Position numbers and translations under genes: made by a program | The notes under the pieces: generated by a model | What the model was told of the DNA's origin: nothing | The model's database searches: none | What the model saw: only the letters and a program-made list of their open reading frames with translations | Source: Gymnorhina tibicen | Lineage: Eukaryota > Chordata > Aves > Passeriformes > Artamidae | Direction of reading: 5' to 3' | Assembly (NCBI GenBank): GCA_013399875.1 | Contig: VXAZ01000586.1 | Span: forward strand, 62,001 to 126,000 | DNA length: 64,000 nucleotides | Shown here: positions 57,301 to 62,559 of the stretch, piece after piece | Position numbering within the stretch: the first letter of the stretch is position 1 | How the letters are laid out: every line of letters begins with the position of its first letter

Positions 57301-60300
57301 CTGCTACATTTTCCAGACTCAAGGTCACATCTGGACATCACTCTTCACCATAACAACTCTACTAGAGAGCATTAACAAAACTCAGCCAGGTCCTTATTGT
57401 ACTTAGATATATGACCATAGCAGTACGCTGAGTACCTCTATCTTTGTACCGGATGTATGAGAAGAAGACACCTCACATCTCCCTACTACATTTTATCACC
57501 ATTCTACAAAAAGATAACAGTGATAGATGAAAAGACAAAAAAAATGGGCAAGCTCTGCTCAATCCAAACAGAACCATATCATTTTGCCATTTATACATAA
57601 ATGGAGCAAGGTATCTCACTCAGTCGTGAGAGCATGTAGGTACTTCCAAGACAGCATGTATACTGAAATACAGATCGCCAGCGCTCTGTGATTGCTGAAG
57701 CAACCTGTAGTATGAAACAAGTGGAAAAAGGATCTCAACTGCCACATCTTGACCTTATAAAGCTAGTGCATAACAGCACACAGAAAGACAGCACTATTAG
57801 GTTAAATGAGCAATAAAACCCAAAAGATCAAGAGGACAATTTCATCCTGAAGGTCTATCCCCTAGTCTAGGGCAGCCAGAGCTCCCAAGCCCCTGTGCCT
57901 TTCACAACTCAAAGAAAATAAAATTAAAGCAAGGGGCCCTACCGTTCCCTAAAAATACACACAAGAAGCACTAGAATGAAAACTATCTGTACTGTTTTCT
58001 TATTTCAAGTGCCTAAAATATAATAGTAGGCACTGAGAAGGGGCTACATTCCTCATGGTTGTCAGGCAAGACCTAAACCAGCAAGGCTCATGGAAAATCT
58101 CTCCACAAGTAATTACCTAGAATTACTTGCTTGTAATCTCCTGCACAAGACTCATACAAGTATTAAGCCCTCCAAACTGGAATTTGAGTTCTCAAACTGA
58201 CATCCATGAGAAGCACAAGCACATGTATGCCCTACCACTATTTCCTCTCAGTAGCATGAAATTTTCTAGAACATGGCAAGTGAAACATCATAGCAAAAAT
58301 CAGGGGCATACAGCATTGAAAAAAACCCAAACAAAAACCATTTTCATATTCTAGCACAGGTGCCACTTGCACAGAAGACAGTTATTTTGCAACCAAGCAA
58401 ACTGAACCTTCATAAACAGAAAAACAGGCAGATGGTAATTAAGAGTTACATAAACACCTACCTAAATTATACAGAACAAGCAGTTGCCTACAGTAAAAGT
58501 ATCAAGCAATTATCTTTGTCATCCCAACTCCCTCCAAGTTCCTCCCCATCCATCCCATCCCCTCAAAAAGTTTGGATCTAGTGCTGTCACCTCTCTTTTC
58601 TGAGCACTTACACATCTCCCAATAGTCTCTTCACTGAGATGACTGCCATTGGGACAATATACTCACCTTTATTCAAATTCCACCTCTCAAAGTTCAATGA
58701 CTCAAAAGTAGTGACCAGATACTACATCTTTTCAAGCTGCTCAGTCTGATACAATTACCCTCAGGAGACCTCACCTTACTTTGGTAATCATATAACCCCC
58801 CACTACCACTCCAGCCCCTCTCTCCCTGCTTTCAAACCACCACAGTAAGCAAGAAATGAGCAGGGGATCAGTCAAGAGCTGAATAAACAGAAATAAGGAA
58901 TGTGAAGGGTATTCTGTAAGGATATGCCTTTAAGGCTCTAGAGAAACCCCTGCCTGACCATTCATGGCAGCACCTTGCAAGTTAGGCTAAATTATCAGAC
59001 TTAATGCAAAGAAATTAAGACTTCACGAAAACAGAACTAGTAAAAATTAAATACCAACTTCCTTCCATAATTCTCAACTGCCTTGGAACTCAATCACTGC
59101 CAACTTTAATTGTGAGCAACTTTTCTTCAGTTGCTCTCTCCTGGCCAAAGCAAAAATCTAGGCATAGCTTTGCTTTAGTATCACAGAACATCACCTCTAA
59201 CACTTTCAGCCATCTCTATGCTACAGGCTCTTTGCCGCCATGGCTATAATCAAAAAAAGCCCTGTAGTAATGCTAAGGGGCTTTCCTGACATCATTAAGG
59301 TGCCTGACATAGAGCATAGAAAAGCTTTCTTCTTTTCACATGGCTAAGGTGCTTTGCCATGAGACAAACATGTCAGGTAGGGGTGTGATTTTATTTTCGT
59401 GTCTTCTTCCTCCTCACAAACCAACTCAGCATCTCTGGCAAAACTATGCATTGCCCAGTTCAAGCAGGTCAGAAGTGCGTTTTCTTTATTGCCTCCAAAA
59501 CTGTCCTCTACATATCCTAAACTTCTAGCAGCCTCACTACAAGAGAGACTAGTTAAGCTCAGAAATACCAAGAAGTCATCAATTTTTTTTCCTTCTGTAA
59601 ATAAGGAAGCAGGAACTATACACAAATGGGGTTCAAGAGTGTCCTCCACTGCCACAGATTCAGATTTATTCTTCTCAAGTTCAATGAAGTTTCTTCTCAA
59701 GCTTAAAGAGCATAAAATCAAAAGCTACAAAAACTCATTCCAAAGCACACTGAAGTGTGTGCAGGTCTCCTCTCACTTTTGCCGTAAGTGTCACACTGGC
59801 TGTGTGAAATTTACCTGCACAGTAAGGAGAAACTTATAAACTGAAACTCTTTGGCAGCCTTATCTCTAATGGGTGTTGGCTGTGGCAACTTGTGCCCATT
59901 AGACAATGAATGCCATGTTGCAGACACTCAGGGATGTACCAGCCCATTTTATAAGACAGCCAGACAATGCAGTAGCCATAAAATCTTATGCTCAAATACA
60001 GCTTTTACCAGAGAGGCTTCAAGCACTTTATTAATTCGGGTAACTTCCCTGTTTTATCTGTGGAGGAAAGAGAAGCCTGTTACCAGTAAGTCCAAGGGTT
60101 CATGAGGGCAGCTTCTAACTCCCTACCCCAAACACTCAGAAACCACCATTTCTGCCACAGGAAAAACACCACAAAGTGAGGTCCCACTAACACTTTATGA
60201 GCACAAAAAAAGGAACAAAGTATTTAAGCACAGGTAACTACTGAGACCTGCAACTTCTAGCATTCATCAAATACTACACAAGAAAAAAGGCCCAGTAATC

Positions 60301-61727
60301 TTTCTCCACCCAGTCTGAACAATTAAAAGAAACAATCCAAATATGTAGGAGAAATTGGAAACCTCCTCAGTAAACAAAATATCCACTAACTAGGAATCAG
60401 ACTCCCTTTGCATATTAAGTGTAGGCAAACAAAGAGAAAGAAAAAAAAGTGCAATTTTCGAAGGCATACACCACTGTTGTATTCTGACAAAATAGCAATT
60501 CAGTACCGATCTGAAACCACGCATCATCATTTGCCATAGTGTGTTGTATCATATGTTGTAAACACAGCAAAGCTTTAGTAATACCAGACTTGACCACTGG
60601 CCCATACTAGACCTTGCTCCACCCTGTGAAATCTGCGCTGAGAAGTGGGGCAAGACTGACATGTTTTATTGTGAAACTTAACAGGTTTGTGGATTAGCAA
60701 AGCTACCGTATTGAAAGCTGCAAATCCCTCCTCGGTCATGTCTCTACAGAACAGTGCTCATTCCTCAATTAAAATTTTAATAATAAAGTTACCAAAACTC
60801 CACACAAGATCTACCAGTTTCTGCCTACTTTACAACATTATCATAGAATATAGGACAAAATGTTTTAAGAGTTTATATTTTTCTTCATTCATAAGCAGAG
60901 CTCGATAAACCTTCGACGTTTGCTTATGCTGTTTTTTTTCAAGGTTCCCCTGCGCTTTACCATAGTGAGAGATTTTGTAAAAGCGAAGGCGCCTTATTTA
61001 ACCAGACTTATGCGTTTTTCGGACTGAAAATGCCTTGACTCTTGGGAAGAAACTGGCTAGGCAACTGGTTTCTGGAGAAAAACTAGGAGAAAGGCGATTC
61101 AGGGCGAGGACATCACGCTGAGGCACACACATGTGAGGGCAGCAGCTCCCCCCCGGCTCAGGACGGCACCGGGATTGACTCGGGCCCCACCGAACCCCCC
61201 CCAAGACCTCCCCTTTCGCTGCCACAGGACCCGAGCAGCTTCCTCCCGGCCTTTTAAACCTCCGAGGCCGATTCCTTCGGGGTCGTCCGGCTCACGACCA
61301 CCCGCCGGAACCCCGGGGTGCCGCCTCAGGCCCTGCCAACCTCACCTGCACAGCGGGGCCGGGCCCTGCGTGCGGCCCGGAGGCCCCACCGCGGGAGCGC
61401 GGCGGCCCCGGAGTCGGCCGCGTTAGACCCGCAGCAACAACAACCCCATACACGCTCAATTGTCGGGGGTACCCGCCGCAGGTACCTCCCCGCCGCGGCT
61501 ACCTGCCCGCCCGTCCCCAACCCGGCCCACGCCCCGACTCACAGGGCGTGCGTGAAGGCGCTGAGTCCCAGAGGCACGGCCGCAAGCCCCCGCCCGGAGC
61601 AGTCCACGCCGCGGTCGCCGTCGCAGCTGCAAGGGGCCGGGCAGGGCGAGGGGGACGCTCCGCCGCTGTGTCCGGCCCAGCTCCCCAGGCCCCAGGCGAC
61701 GAGGCCAAACAGAGCGAGGCACCGCAT
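292..61727 (-). CDS. LGR4: LGR4 gene, 5' part: exons 1-9 of a spliced R-spondin receptor gene (partial, 3' end outside window)
   Basis: LGR4 is a plasma-membrane receptor that binds R-spondins through its leucine-rich-repeat ectodomain and potentiates Wnt signalling by countering RNF43/ZNRF3 (family knowledge). Nine exons with GT/AG borders join to 902 nt: 300 codons plus two bases of codon 301. In order they encode a signal peptide (about residues 1-24), the LRRNT cysteines Cys29, Cys33, Cys35 and Cys43, then about ten LRRs. Leu62, where exon 1 joins exon 2, falls at the same residue as in human LGR4. Arg135, Asp137, Trp159, Asp161 and Asp162, which I recall as R-spondin contacts, are present, as are sequons at Asn68, Asn199 and Asn294. 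LGR4 is favoured over LGR5 and LGR6 by [20 protein letters not shown] and NNQLKTVP. The remaining LRRs and the 7TM domain lie left of the window. No frameshift or internal stop is seen. Confidence 0.97.
364..449 (-). other. LGR4: LGR4 intron 8 (complete, 86 bp)
   Basis: A very short intron bounded by GTAAGT (449-444) and a pyrimidine-rich TTTCCCAG ending at 364. It is close to the practical minimum for vertebrate splicing. Confidence 0.92.
450..521 (-). CDS. LGR4: LGR4 exon 8 (one LRR module, 72 nt)
   Basis: The acceptor ends ATCTTTAG and the donor is GTAAGT (449-444). The exon encodes [18 protein letters not shown] and then PLLRT with a split Ile codon completed by exon 9. GFHSN is a strongly conserved string in LGR4, LGR5 and LGR6. 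It is separated from exon 9 by only 86 bp. Confidence 0.95.
522..1106 (-). other. LGR4: LGR4 intron 7
   Basis: A 585-bp AT-rich intron with GT/AG ends. No repeat, RNA gene or alternative exon is recognisable. Confidence 0.9.
1107..1175 (-). CDS. LGR4: LGR4 exon 7 (short LRR module, 69 nt)
   Basis: The acceptor ends TTCTAG and the donor is GTGAGT (1106-1101). The exon encodes [17 protein letters not shown] and then PSLKE with a split Leu. At 23 residues it is one codon shorter than the other modules. As I recall the human protein, the matching repeat is also 23 residues, so this is a family feature and not damage. Confidence 0.95.
1176..2580 (-). other. LGR4: LGR4 intron 6
   Basis: A 1405-bp intron with GT/AG ends. 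Short open frames at about 1947-2168 and 2321-2545 have no recognisable domain or splice context and are taken as chance. Nothing else is seen. Confidence 0.9.
2581..2652 (-). CDS. LGR4: LGR4 exon 6 (one LRR module, 72 nt)
   Basis: The acceptor ends CTTTTCAG and the donor is GTAAGT (2580-2575). The exon encodes [18 protein letters not shown] and then DNLET with a split Leu, including His207 at its start and Cys220. HLHNNKI and [11 protein letters not shown] are typical of LGR4. It is one standard LRR. Confidence 0.95.
2653..3302 (-). other. LGR4: LGR4 intron 5
   Basis: A 650-bp AT-rich intron with GTGAGT and CAG ends. I see nothing in it beyond short A and T runs. Confidence 0.9.
3303..3518 (-). 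CDS. LGR4: LGR4 exon 5 (three fused LRR modules, 216 nt; R-spondin-binding face)
   Basis: The acceptor ends AATATAG and the donor is GTGAGT (3302-3297). At 216 nt it equals three 72-nt modules, which implies ancestral introns are absent here. It encodes residues 135-205 plus split Leu codons at 134 and 206. RLDANHIT supplies Arg135 and Asp137, and [11 protein letters not shown] supplies Trp159, Asp161 and Asp162, residues I recall from LGR4/R-spondin structures. Val204 and Val205 at the end are also retained. Asn199 in NLSS is a sequon. All these residues being intact argues for a functional receptor. Confidence 0.96.
4253..4350 (+). mobile_element. ERV LTR fragment (bird TGTCCTGGTT family)
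   Basis: The segment starts TGTCCTGGTTCCAGCC and continues with GACAGGGTTAATTTTTGCAG and GGACAAGGGGACAT. Many bird endogenous retroviral LTRs begin with a TGTCCTGGTT...AGGGTTAATTTT block. Only about 100 bp resembles an LTR start; the U3 end, TATA region, R and U5 are not recognised, so this is a truncated relic. The exact family is not assigned. Confidence 0.65.
5077..5111 (+). repeat. 16-bp tandem duplication
   Basis: The unit ATTTATTTATAAAACT occurs twice in perfect tandem, with a short third start. Probably replication slippage in AT-rich intron. Confidence 0.85.
10702..10726. promoter_or_regulatory. Octamer-like dyad (ATGCATAAT inverted repeat)
   Basis: ATGCATAAT, a 7-nt spacer (CAGTGTA), then its exact reverse complement ATTATGCAT. 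The half-site resembles POU/octamer and homeodomain targets. It lies in intron 4, about 260 bp from the SINE. Regulatory function is inference only. Confidence 0.35.
10989..11120 (+). mobile_element. TguSINE1-type SINE (tRNA-Ile head, CR1-like tail)
   Basis: The head, 10989 to about 11060, aligns by eye with tRNA-Ile(AAT): an A-box-like TTAACTCAGTTGG, the anticodon-loop region GCTAATAAC, CCAAGGTC, and a B box GGTTCAGTCCC in which the usual GA is replaced by AG. The tail, about 11062-11120, starts TTCACTTGAGAG and ends TCTGTGATTCTGAT, as in CR1-mobilised elements. A tRNA-Ile head joined to a CR1 tail is the architecture I know as TguSINE1 from zebra finch and other passerines. The diverged promoter boxes suggest an old inactive copy. 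No clear target-site duplication is seen. Confidence 0.85.
12817..12888 (-). CDS. LGR4: LGR4 exon 4 (one LRR module, 72 nt)
   Basis: The acceptor ends TTTTTACAG and the donor is GTAAGT (12816-12811). The exon encodes [18 protein letters not shown] and then SGLQS before a split Leu. NNQLKTVP is characteristic of LGR4. Length and phase are the standard LRR-exon unit of this gene. Confidence 0.95.
12889..14396 (-). other. LGR4: LGR4 intron 3
   Basis: A 1508-bp AT-rich intron with GT/AG ends. No repeat or alternative exon is recognisable. Confidence 0.9.
14397..14468 (-). CDS. LGR4: LGR4 exon 3 (one LRR module, 72 nt)
   Basis: The acceptor sits in a T-rich stretch ending TTCCAG, and the donor is GTAAGT (14396-14391). 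The exon encodes [18 protein letters not shown] followed by KELKV and a split Leu. The first full residue is Arg, where I remember Gln in human LGR4; LGR5 also has Arg there. The rest reads as LGR4. Same 24-residue LRR length and phase as exon 2. Confidence 0.95.
16700..16715 (+). repeat. (GT)n microsatellite
   Basis: Eight uninterrupted GT units in intron 2. Confidence 0.9.
18110..18132. repeat. AT-rich near-perfect palindrome
   Basis: Arms of ATTTTTATTTT and AAAATAAAAAT with a single central base, 23 nt in total. Could extrude or simply reflect AT-rich slippage. Confidence 0.6.
19237..19310 (+). repeat. 36-bp tandem duplication
   Basis: Two adjacent units share AATCTTGAAA and GATAACTTAATCCATGAT at a 36-bp spacing, differing by a few bases. 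This is a simple two-copy minisatellite. Confidence 0.8.
21721..21738 (+). repeat. (GGA)6 microsatellite
   Basis: Six uninterrupted GGA triplets in intron 2. Confidence 0.9.
21961..21972 (+). repeat. (TG)6 microsatellite
   Basis: Six TG units in intron 2, about 220 bp from the GGA run. Confidence 0.85.
28494..28565 (-). CDS. LGR4: LGR4 exon 2 (one LRR module, 72 nt)
   Basis: The acceptor ends TTCCAG and the donor is GTAAGT (28493-28488). The exon encodes residues 63-85 plus the split Leu codons at both ends, beginning DISMNNIT and ending FPYLEEL. Asn68 in NNIT is an N-glycosylation sequon. The 24-residue length equals one LRR, and the phase (codon split after base 2) matches all neighbouring exons. 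It lies about 33 kb downstream of exon 1. Confidence 0.95.
29138..29161 (+). repeat. T-rich (TTTTG)n run
   Basis: A poly-T stretch leading into three TTTTG-type units. No retroelement body is attached. Confidence 0.75.
31261..31280 (+). repeat. (TA)7 plus (CA)3 compound microsatellite
   Basis: Uninterrupted TA units pass directly into CA units. Confidence 0.9.
34466..34514 (+). repeat. Homopurine tract
   Basis: 49 bases of almost pure A/G with a single T at 34492. The LGR4 transcript strand is correspondingly C/U-rich. Confidence 0.8.
38553..38569 (+). repeat. Poly-T run (17 nt)
   Basis: Seventeen consecutive T, reading as poly-A on the LGR4 strand. No retroposed gene body is recognised beside it. 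Confidence 0.9.
39169..39197 (-). other. Potential intronic G-quadruplex
   Basis: On the minus strand five G runs (3, 5, 3, 5 and 3 G) are separated by loops of 2, 5, 2 and 1 nt. The motif sits in a small C/G-rich patch (about 39160-39230) within AT-rich intron 1, on the strand that becomes LGR4 pre-mRNA. Confidence 0.65.
41279..41298 (+). repeat. (AC)n followed by poly-A
   Basis: Six AC units followed by a run of A. Confidence 0.85.
43262..43325 (-). mobile_element. CR1-like 3' tail (minus strand)
   Basis: Read on the minus strand this contains GGGATTAGATTACTAGG, then TTTCCTCCAACC and a terminal CATCTGTGA. That parallels the CR1 3' end (GGACTAGATGAT, CCTTCCAACC, ATTCTATGA). Similarity is modest and the octamer-like terminal microsatellite is degraded. 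It abuts the unidentified CpG-rich block, for which it could be the 3' end. Confidence 0.45.
43326..44215. other. Unidentified GC- and CpG-rich block in intron 1, probably inserted
   Basis: About 0.9 kb is markedly richer in GC and CpG than the surrounding intron, with clear edges. It has short open frames on both strands. One minus-strand frame at about 43287-43568 has paired cysteines (CDLCNRC and CIGC); one plus-strand frame runs 43640-43858. I recognise no retroviral, transposase or host domain. A 10-bp direct repeat, ACCGATTGTG, occurs at 43893-43902 and 43958-43967. It lies between a CR1-like tail and a CR1 fragment, so mobile origin is likely, but the family is unknown. Confidence 0.5.
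44467..44863 (+). mobile_element. CR1 LINE, 5'-truncated 3' end
   Basis: A 3' fragment of a chicken-repeat-1 LINE. Landmarks in order: GGATTGTTCAGCTTGGAAAA, GGGTGACCTAATTGCAGCC, CGCCCAGAGAAGTTGTGGGT, CAAGGCCAGGTTGGATGGG, CATGGCAGGGGGGTTGGAAC, and a degraded terminal CATTCTACAATTTTATGA. CR1 copies are typically 5'-truncated like this. Only the 3' end of the element is represented, with no intact reverse transcriptase. Confidence 0.9.
45679..45805 (+). repeat. A/C-rich low-complexity tract
   Basis: About 125 bp composed almost entirely of A and C with CAAA and CCAA units, directly upstream of a CR1 fragment. It may be a decayed tail or an expanded simple repeat. Confidence 0.8.
45829..46034 (+). 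mobile_element. CR1 LINE, short 3' fragment
   Basis: CR1 landmarks: ACATGAGGAAGTACTTCTTT, GTGGCAGAGCACTGCAACAG, GATGCCCAGGGAAGTCATGG, a hydrophilic linker region, then TTGGCAGGGGGGTTAGACTG and CTCCAACCCTAACA. It lies about 1 kb from the previous CR1 in the same orientation. The two cover overlapping 3' portions, so they are separate insertions. An A/C-rich low-complexity tract sits immediately upstream. Confidence 0.9.
48187..48215. repeat. Perfect palindrome, 14-bp arms, 1-nt centre
   Basis: ATTAAACATACATA, a central G, then the exact reverse complement TATGTATGTTTAAT. Arms are perfect over 14 bp and stop matching immediately outside. There is no coding context; it lies in intron 1, about 0.9 kb from the LTR. 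Confidence 0.85.
48801..48815 (+). repeat. (AC)n microsatellite
   Basis: Seven AC units in intron 1. Confidence 0.85.
49142..49776 (-). mobile_element. Probable solo LTR of an endogenous retrovirus (minus strand)
   Basis: On the minus strand the segment begins TGTGGGGGCCAGTGGCCC and ends TTTTCA, giving TG...CA termini. A TATATAAA box (plus coordinates 49477-49485) is followed about 65 nt later by an AATAAA signal (49412-49417), as expected for U3-R-U5. A CCAAT-type ATTGG lies in U3. The flanks match in five of six bases, TTGCAC at 49136-49141 and ATGCAC at 49777-49782, a candidate target-site duplication of the length used by class II ERVs. No gag, pol or env is present, consistent with a solo LTR. 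The (AC)n run at 49325-49340 lies inside its U5 half. Exact ends are inferred. Confidence 0.7.
49325..49340 (+). repeat. (AC)8 microsatellite within the solo LTR
   Basis: Eight AC units in the U5 half of the LTR, read as TG on the LTR strand. Probably expanded after insertion. Confidence 0.85.
61543..61727 (-). CDS. LGR4: LGR4 exon 1 coding part: start codon, signal peptide, LRRNT cap
   Basis: The ATG at 61727-61725 opens with [15 protein letters not shown], a basic-then-hydrophobic signal peptide. Next comes the cysteine cap: Cys29, Cys33, Cys35 and Cys43, with CSCDGD and VDCSG as the recognisable LGR4 strings. The exon ends after 61 codons plus CT, followed by the donor GTGAGT (61542-61537). 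The Leu codon is completed by the first base of exon 2, as in the other exons of this gene. This start is preferred because the mature N-terminus then has exactly the human length to Leu62, and -3 is a purine (GGCG before ATG). The frame stays open upstream but with no ATG until at least 61928. The signal peptide differs in sequence from the human one but not in type. Confidence 0.95.
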
Positions 61728-61870
61728 CGCCGACCCCGCCGGCCGCTGGCCGCCCAGCCCCCNCGCCCTCCACGCACCGAGCCTGGCCGGCTGCCGGGAA
61801 AACGTATAAAAACCCACCAAAAAAAACAACGACAAAAAAATCAAAATAAAGAGGCTCCTCCGTCCGGCGC
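61728..61870 (-). other. LGR4: Presumed LGR4 5' leader with a T-rich segment
   Basis: Immediately upstream of the ATG, the transcribed strand carries a GC-rich stretch and then, at about 61800-61852, a strongly T-rich segment with runs such as GTTTTTTTTGG and a TTTATTTT motif. This contrasts with the CpG island around it. The extent of the true 5' UTR is unknown; the TSS is assumed to be farther upstream. The ambiguous base at 61763 falls here. Confidence 0.5.
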
Positions 61871-62154
61871 GGCTCTGGGGCTGCCTTAGCGGGAAGTCAG
61901 CCCTCCGCCGTCCGCCTGCCCCGTGCACAGCCCGCAGCGCTGCTCGCCACCGCTCATCTCAGCCCCGCAGGCAGCGCGAGGGGGAGGCCGTGGCGGTGGC
62001 GGTCCCGAGCCGTGCGCCCCTGTCCCTCGGCGGCCCGGCTCCAGGGCTACGCTCGGCGCACCCGCCCCTCCCGGACCTCGGTCCTGCAGCCGCGGCTGTT
62101 CCGCGCCCAGGGCAGAGGTGCGTATGCTAACGAGGGAGCCGCACCCGCGCTCCT

Positions 62155-62159
62155 ATTGG
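62155..62159 (-). promoter_or_regulatory. CCAAT box (NF-Y-type)
   Basis: ATTGG on the plus strand reads CCAAT in the LGR4 direction, with the NF-Y-like context CACCAATAGGA. It lies about 430 bp upstream of the ATG and 64 bp from the GC box, a usual CCAAT/GC-box arrangement for CpG-island promoters. The transcription start is not determinable here. Confidence 0.55.
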
Positions 62160-62222
62160 TGCAGAGCTGGCGCGGGGTGGTGAAGATGCAAAACAGAGCT
62201 CGGCCGCAACCAACGGACGCGA

Positions 62223-62232
62223 GGGGCGGGGC
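62223..62232 (+). promoter_or_regulatory. GC box (Sp1/KLF-type)
   Basis: GGGGCGGGGC is a perfect GC-box core inside the CpG island, about 500 bp upstream of the LGR4 ATG. Function is inferred from sequence and position only. Confidence 0.6.
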
Positions 62233-62305
62233 CGATGGCGGGGCAGCCCCTCCTTCCTCGCGCTGCCGCCGCACCCCCGGGGCCGCTCCCCGGACGCCGC
62301 CTGGA

Positions 62306-62333
62306 CCCCCGGGACCCCCAGGCCCCTCGTCCC
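62306..62333 (-). other. Potential G-quadruplex in the LGR4 promoter
   Basis: On the minus strand four G runs (3, 4, 5 and 5 G) are separated by loops of 4, 3 and 4 nt, meeting the G3+N1-7 rule. It lies about 580 bp upstream of the ATG in the CpG island. Folding is not shown by sequence alone. Confidence 0.5.
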
Positions 62334-62559
62334 GGTGCCCACGGAAACGTGACGGAATGAGCCGAGCAGCCGCGGGGCCGGGACCAGGCTGGCCTGTGAA
62401 TGACGGCAGCGCCGTGCCCCGTGACCTCAGGACACCATTTCCAGCTACAGCATTGCCGCGGCGGGAGCATGCGAGAGCCTGGGCCCGCATCCCCCTCGCA
62501 GCCGGCAGGCACCGGTACCAACAAGGCCCCAACAATGCAGCGGGAGGAGATAAAGGCAG

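Larger units (their letters stand above)
28566..61542 (-). other. LGR4: LGR4 intron 1 (33 kb)
   Basis: It is bounded by the exon 1 donor GTGAGT (61542-61537) and the exon 2 acceptor. Segments 28.6-39.1, 46.1-49.1 and 49.8-61.1 kb show no recognisable gene or transposable element, only AT-rich sequence with simple repeats. The segment 43.3-46.0 kb is a repeat cluster (CR1 fragments plus an unidentified CpG-rich block), and 49.14-49.78 kb is a probable solo LTR. Open frames up to 146 codons, for example 59399-59839, lack ATG starts or any domain and are not called as genes. Confidence 0.85.

Noticed and set aside
59399..59839. 146-codon plus-strand open frame overlapping a 125-codon minus-strand frame
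   Set aside because: The plus frame starts at GTG, neither frame has a recognisable domain, and composition equals the surrounding intron. Judged chance.
292..61727. LGR5 or LGR6 identity for the LRR gene
   Set aside because: Residue strings in exons 1-4 and 6-9 follow LGR4. LGR5-typical strings at the same places differ, and the N-terminal length equals LGR4.
61728..61928. Open frame continuing upstream of the LGR4 ATG with a hydrophobic stretch, suggesting an N-terminal extension
   Set aside because: The first codon of that frame is GTG at 61928 and no ATG occurs between it and 61727. The downstream ATG gives a proper signal peptide and the expected length.
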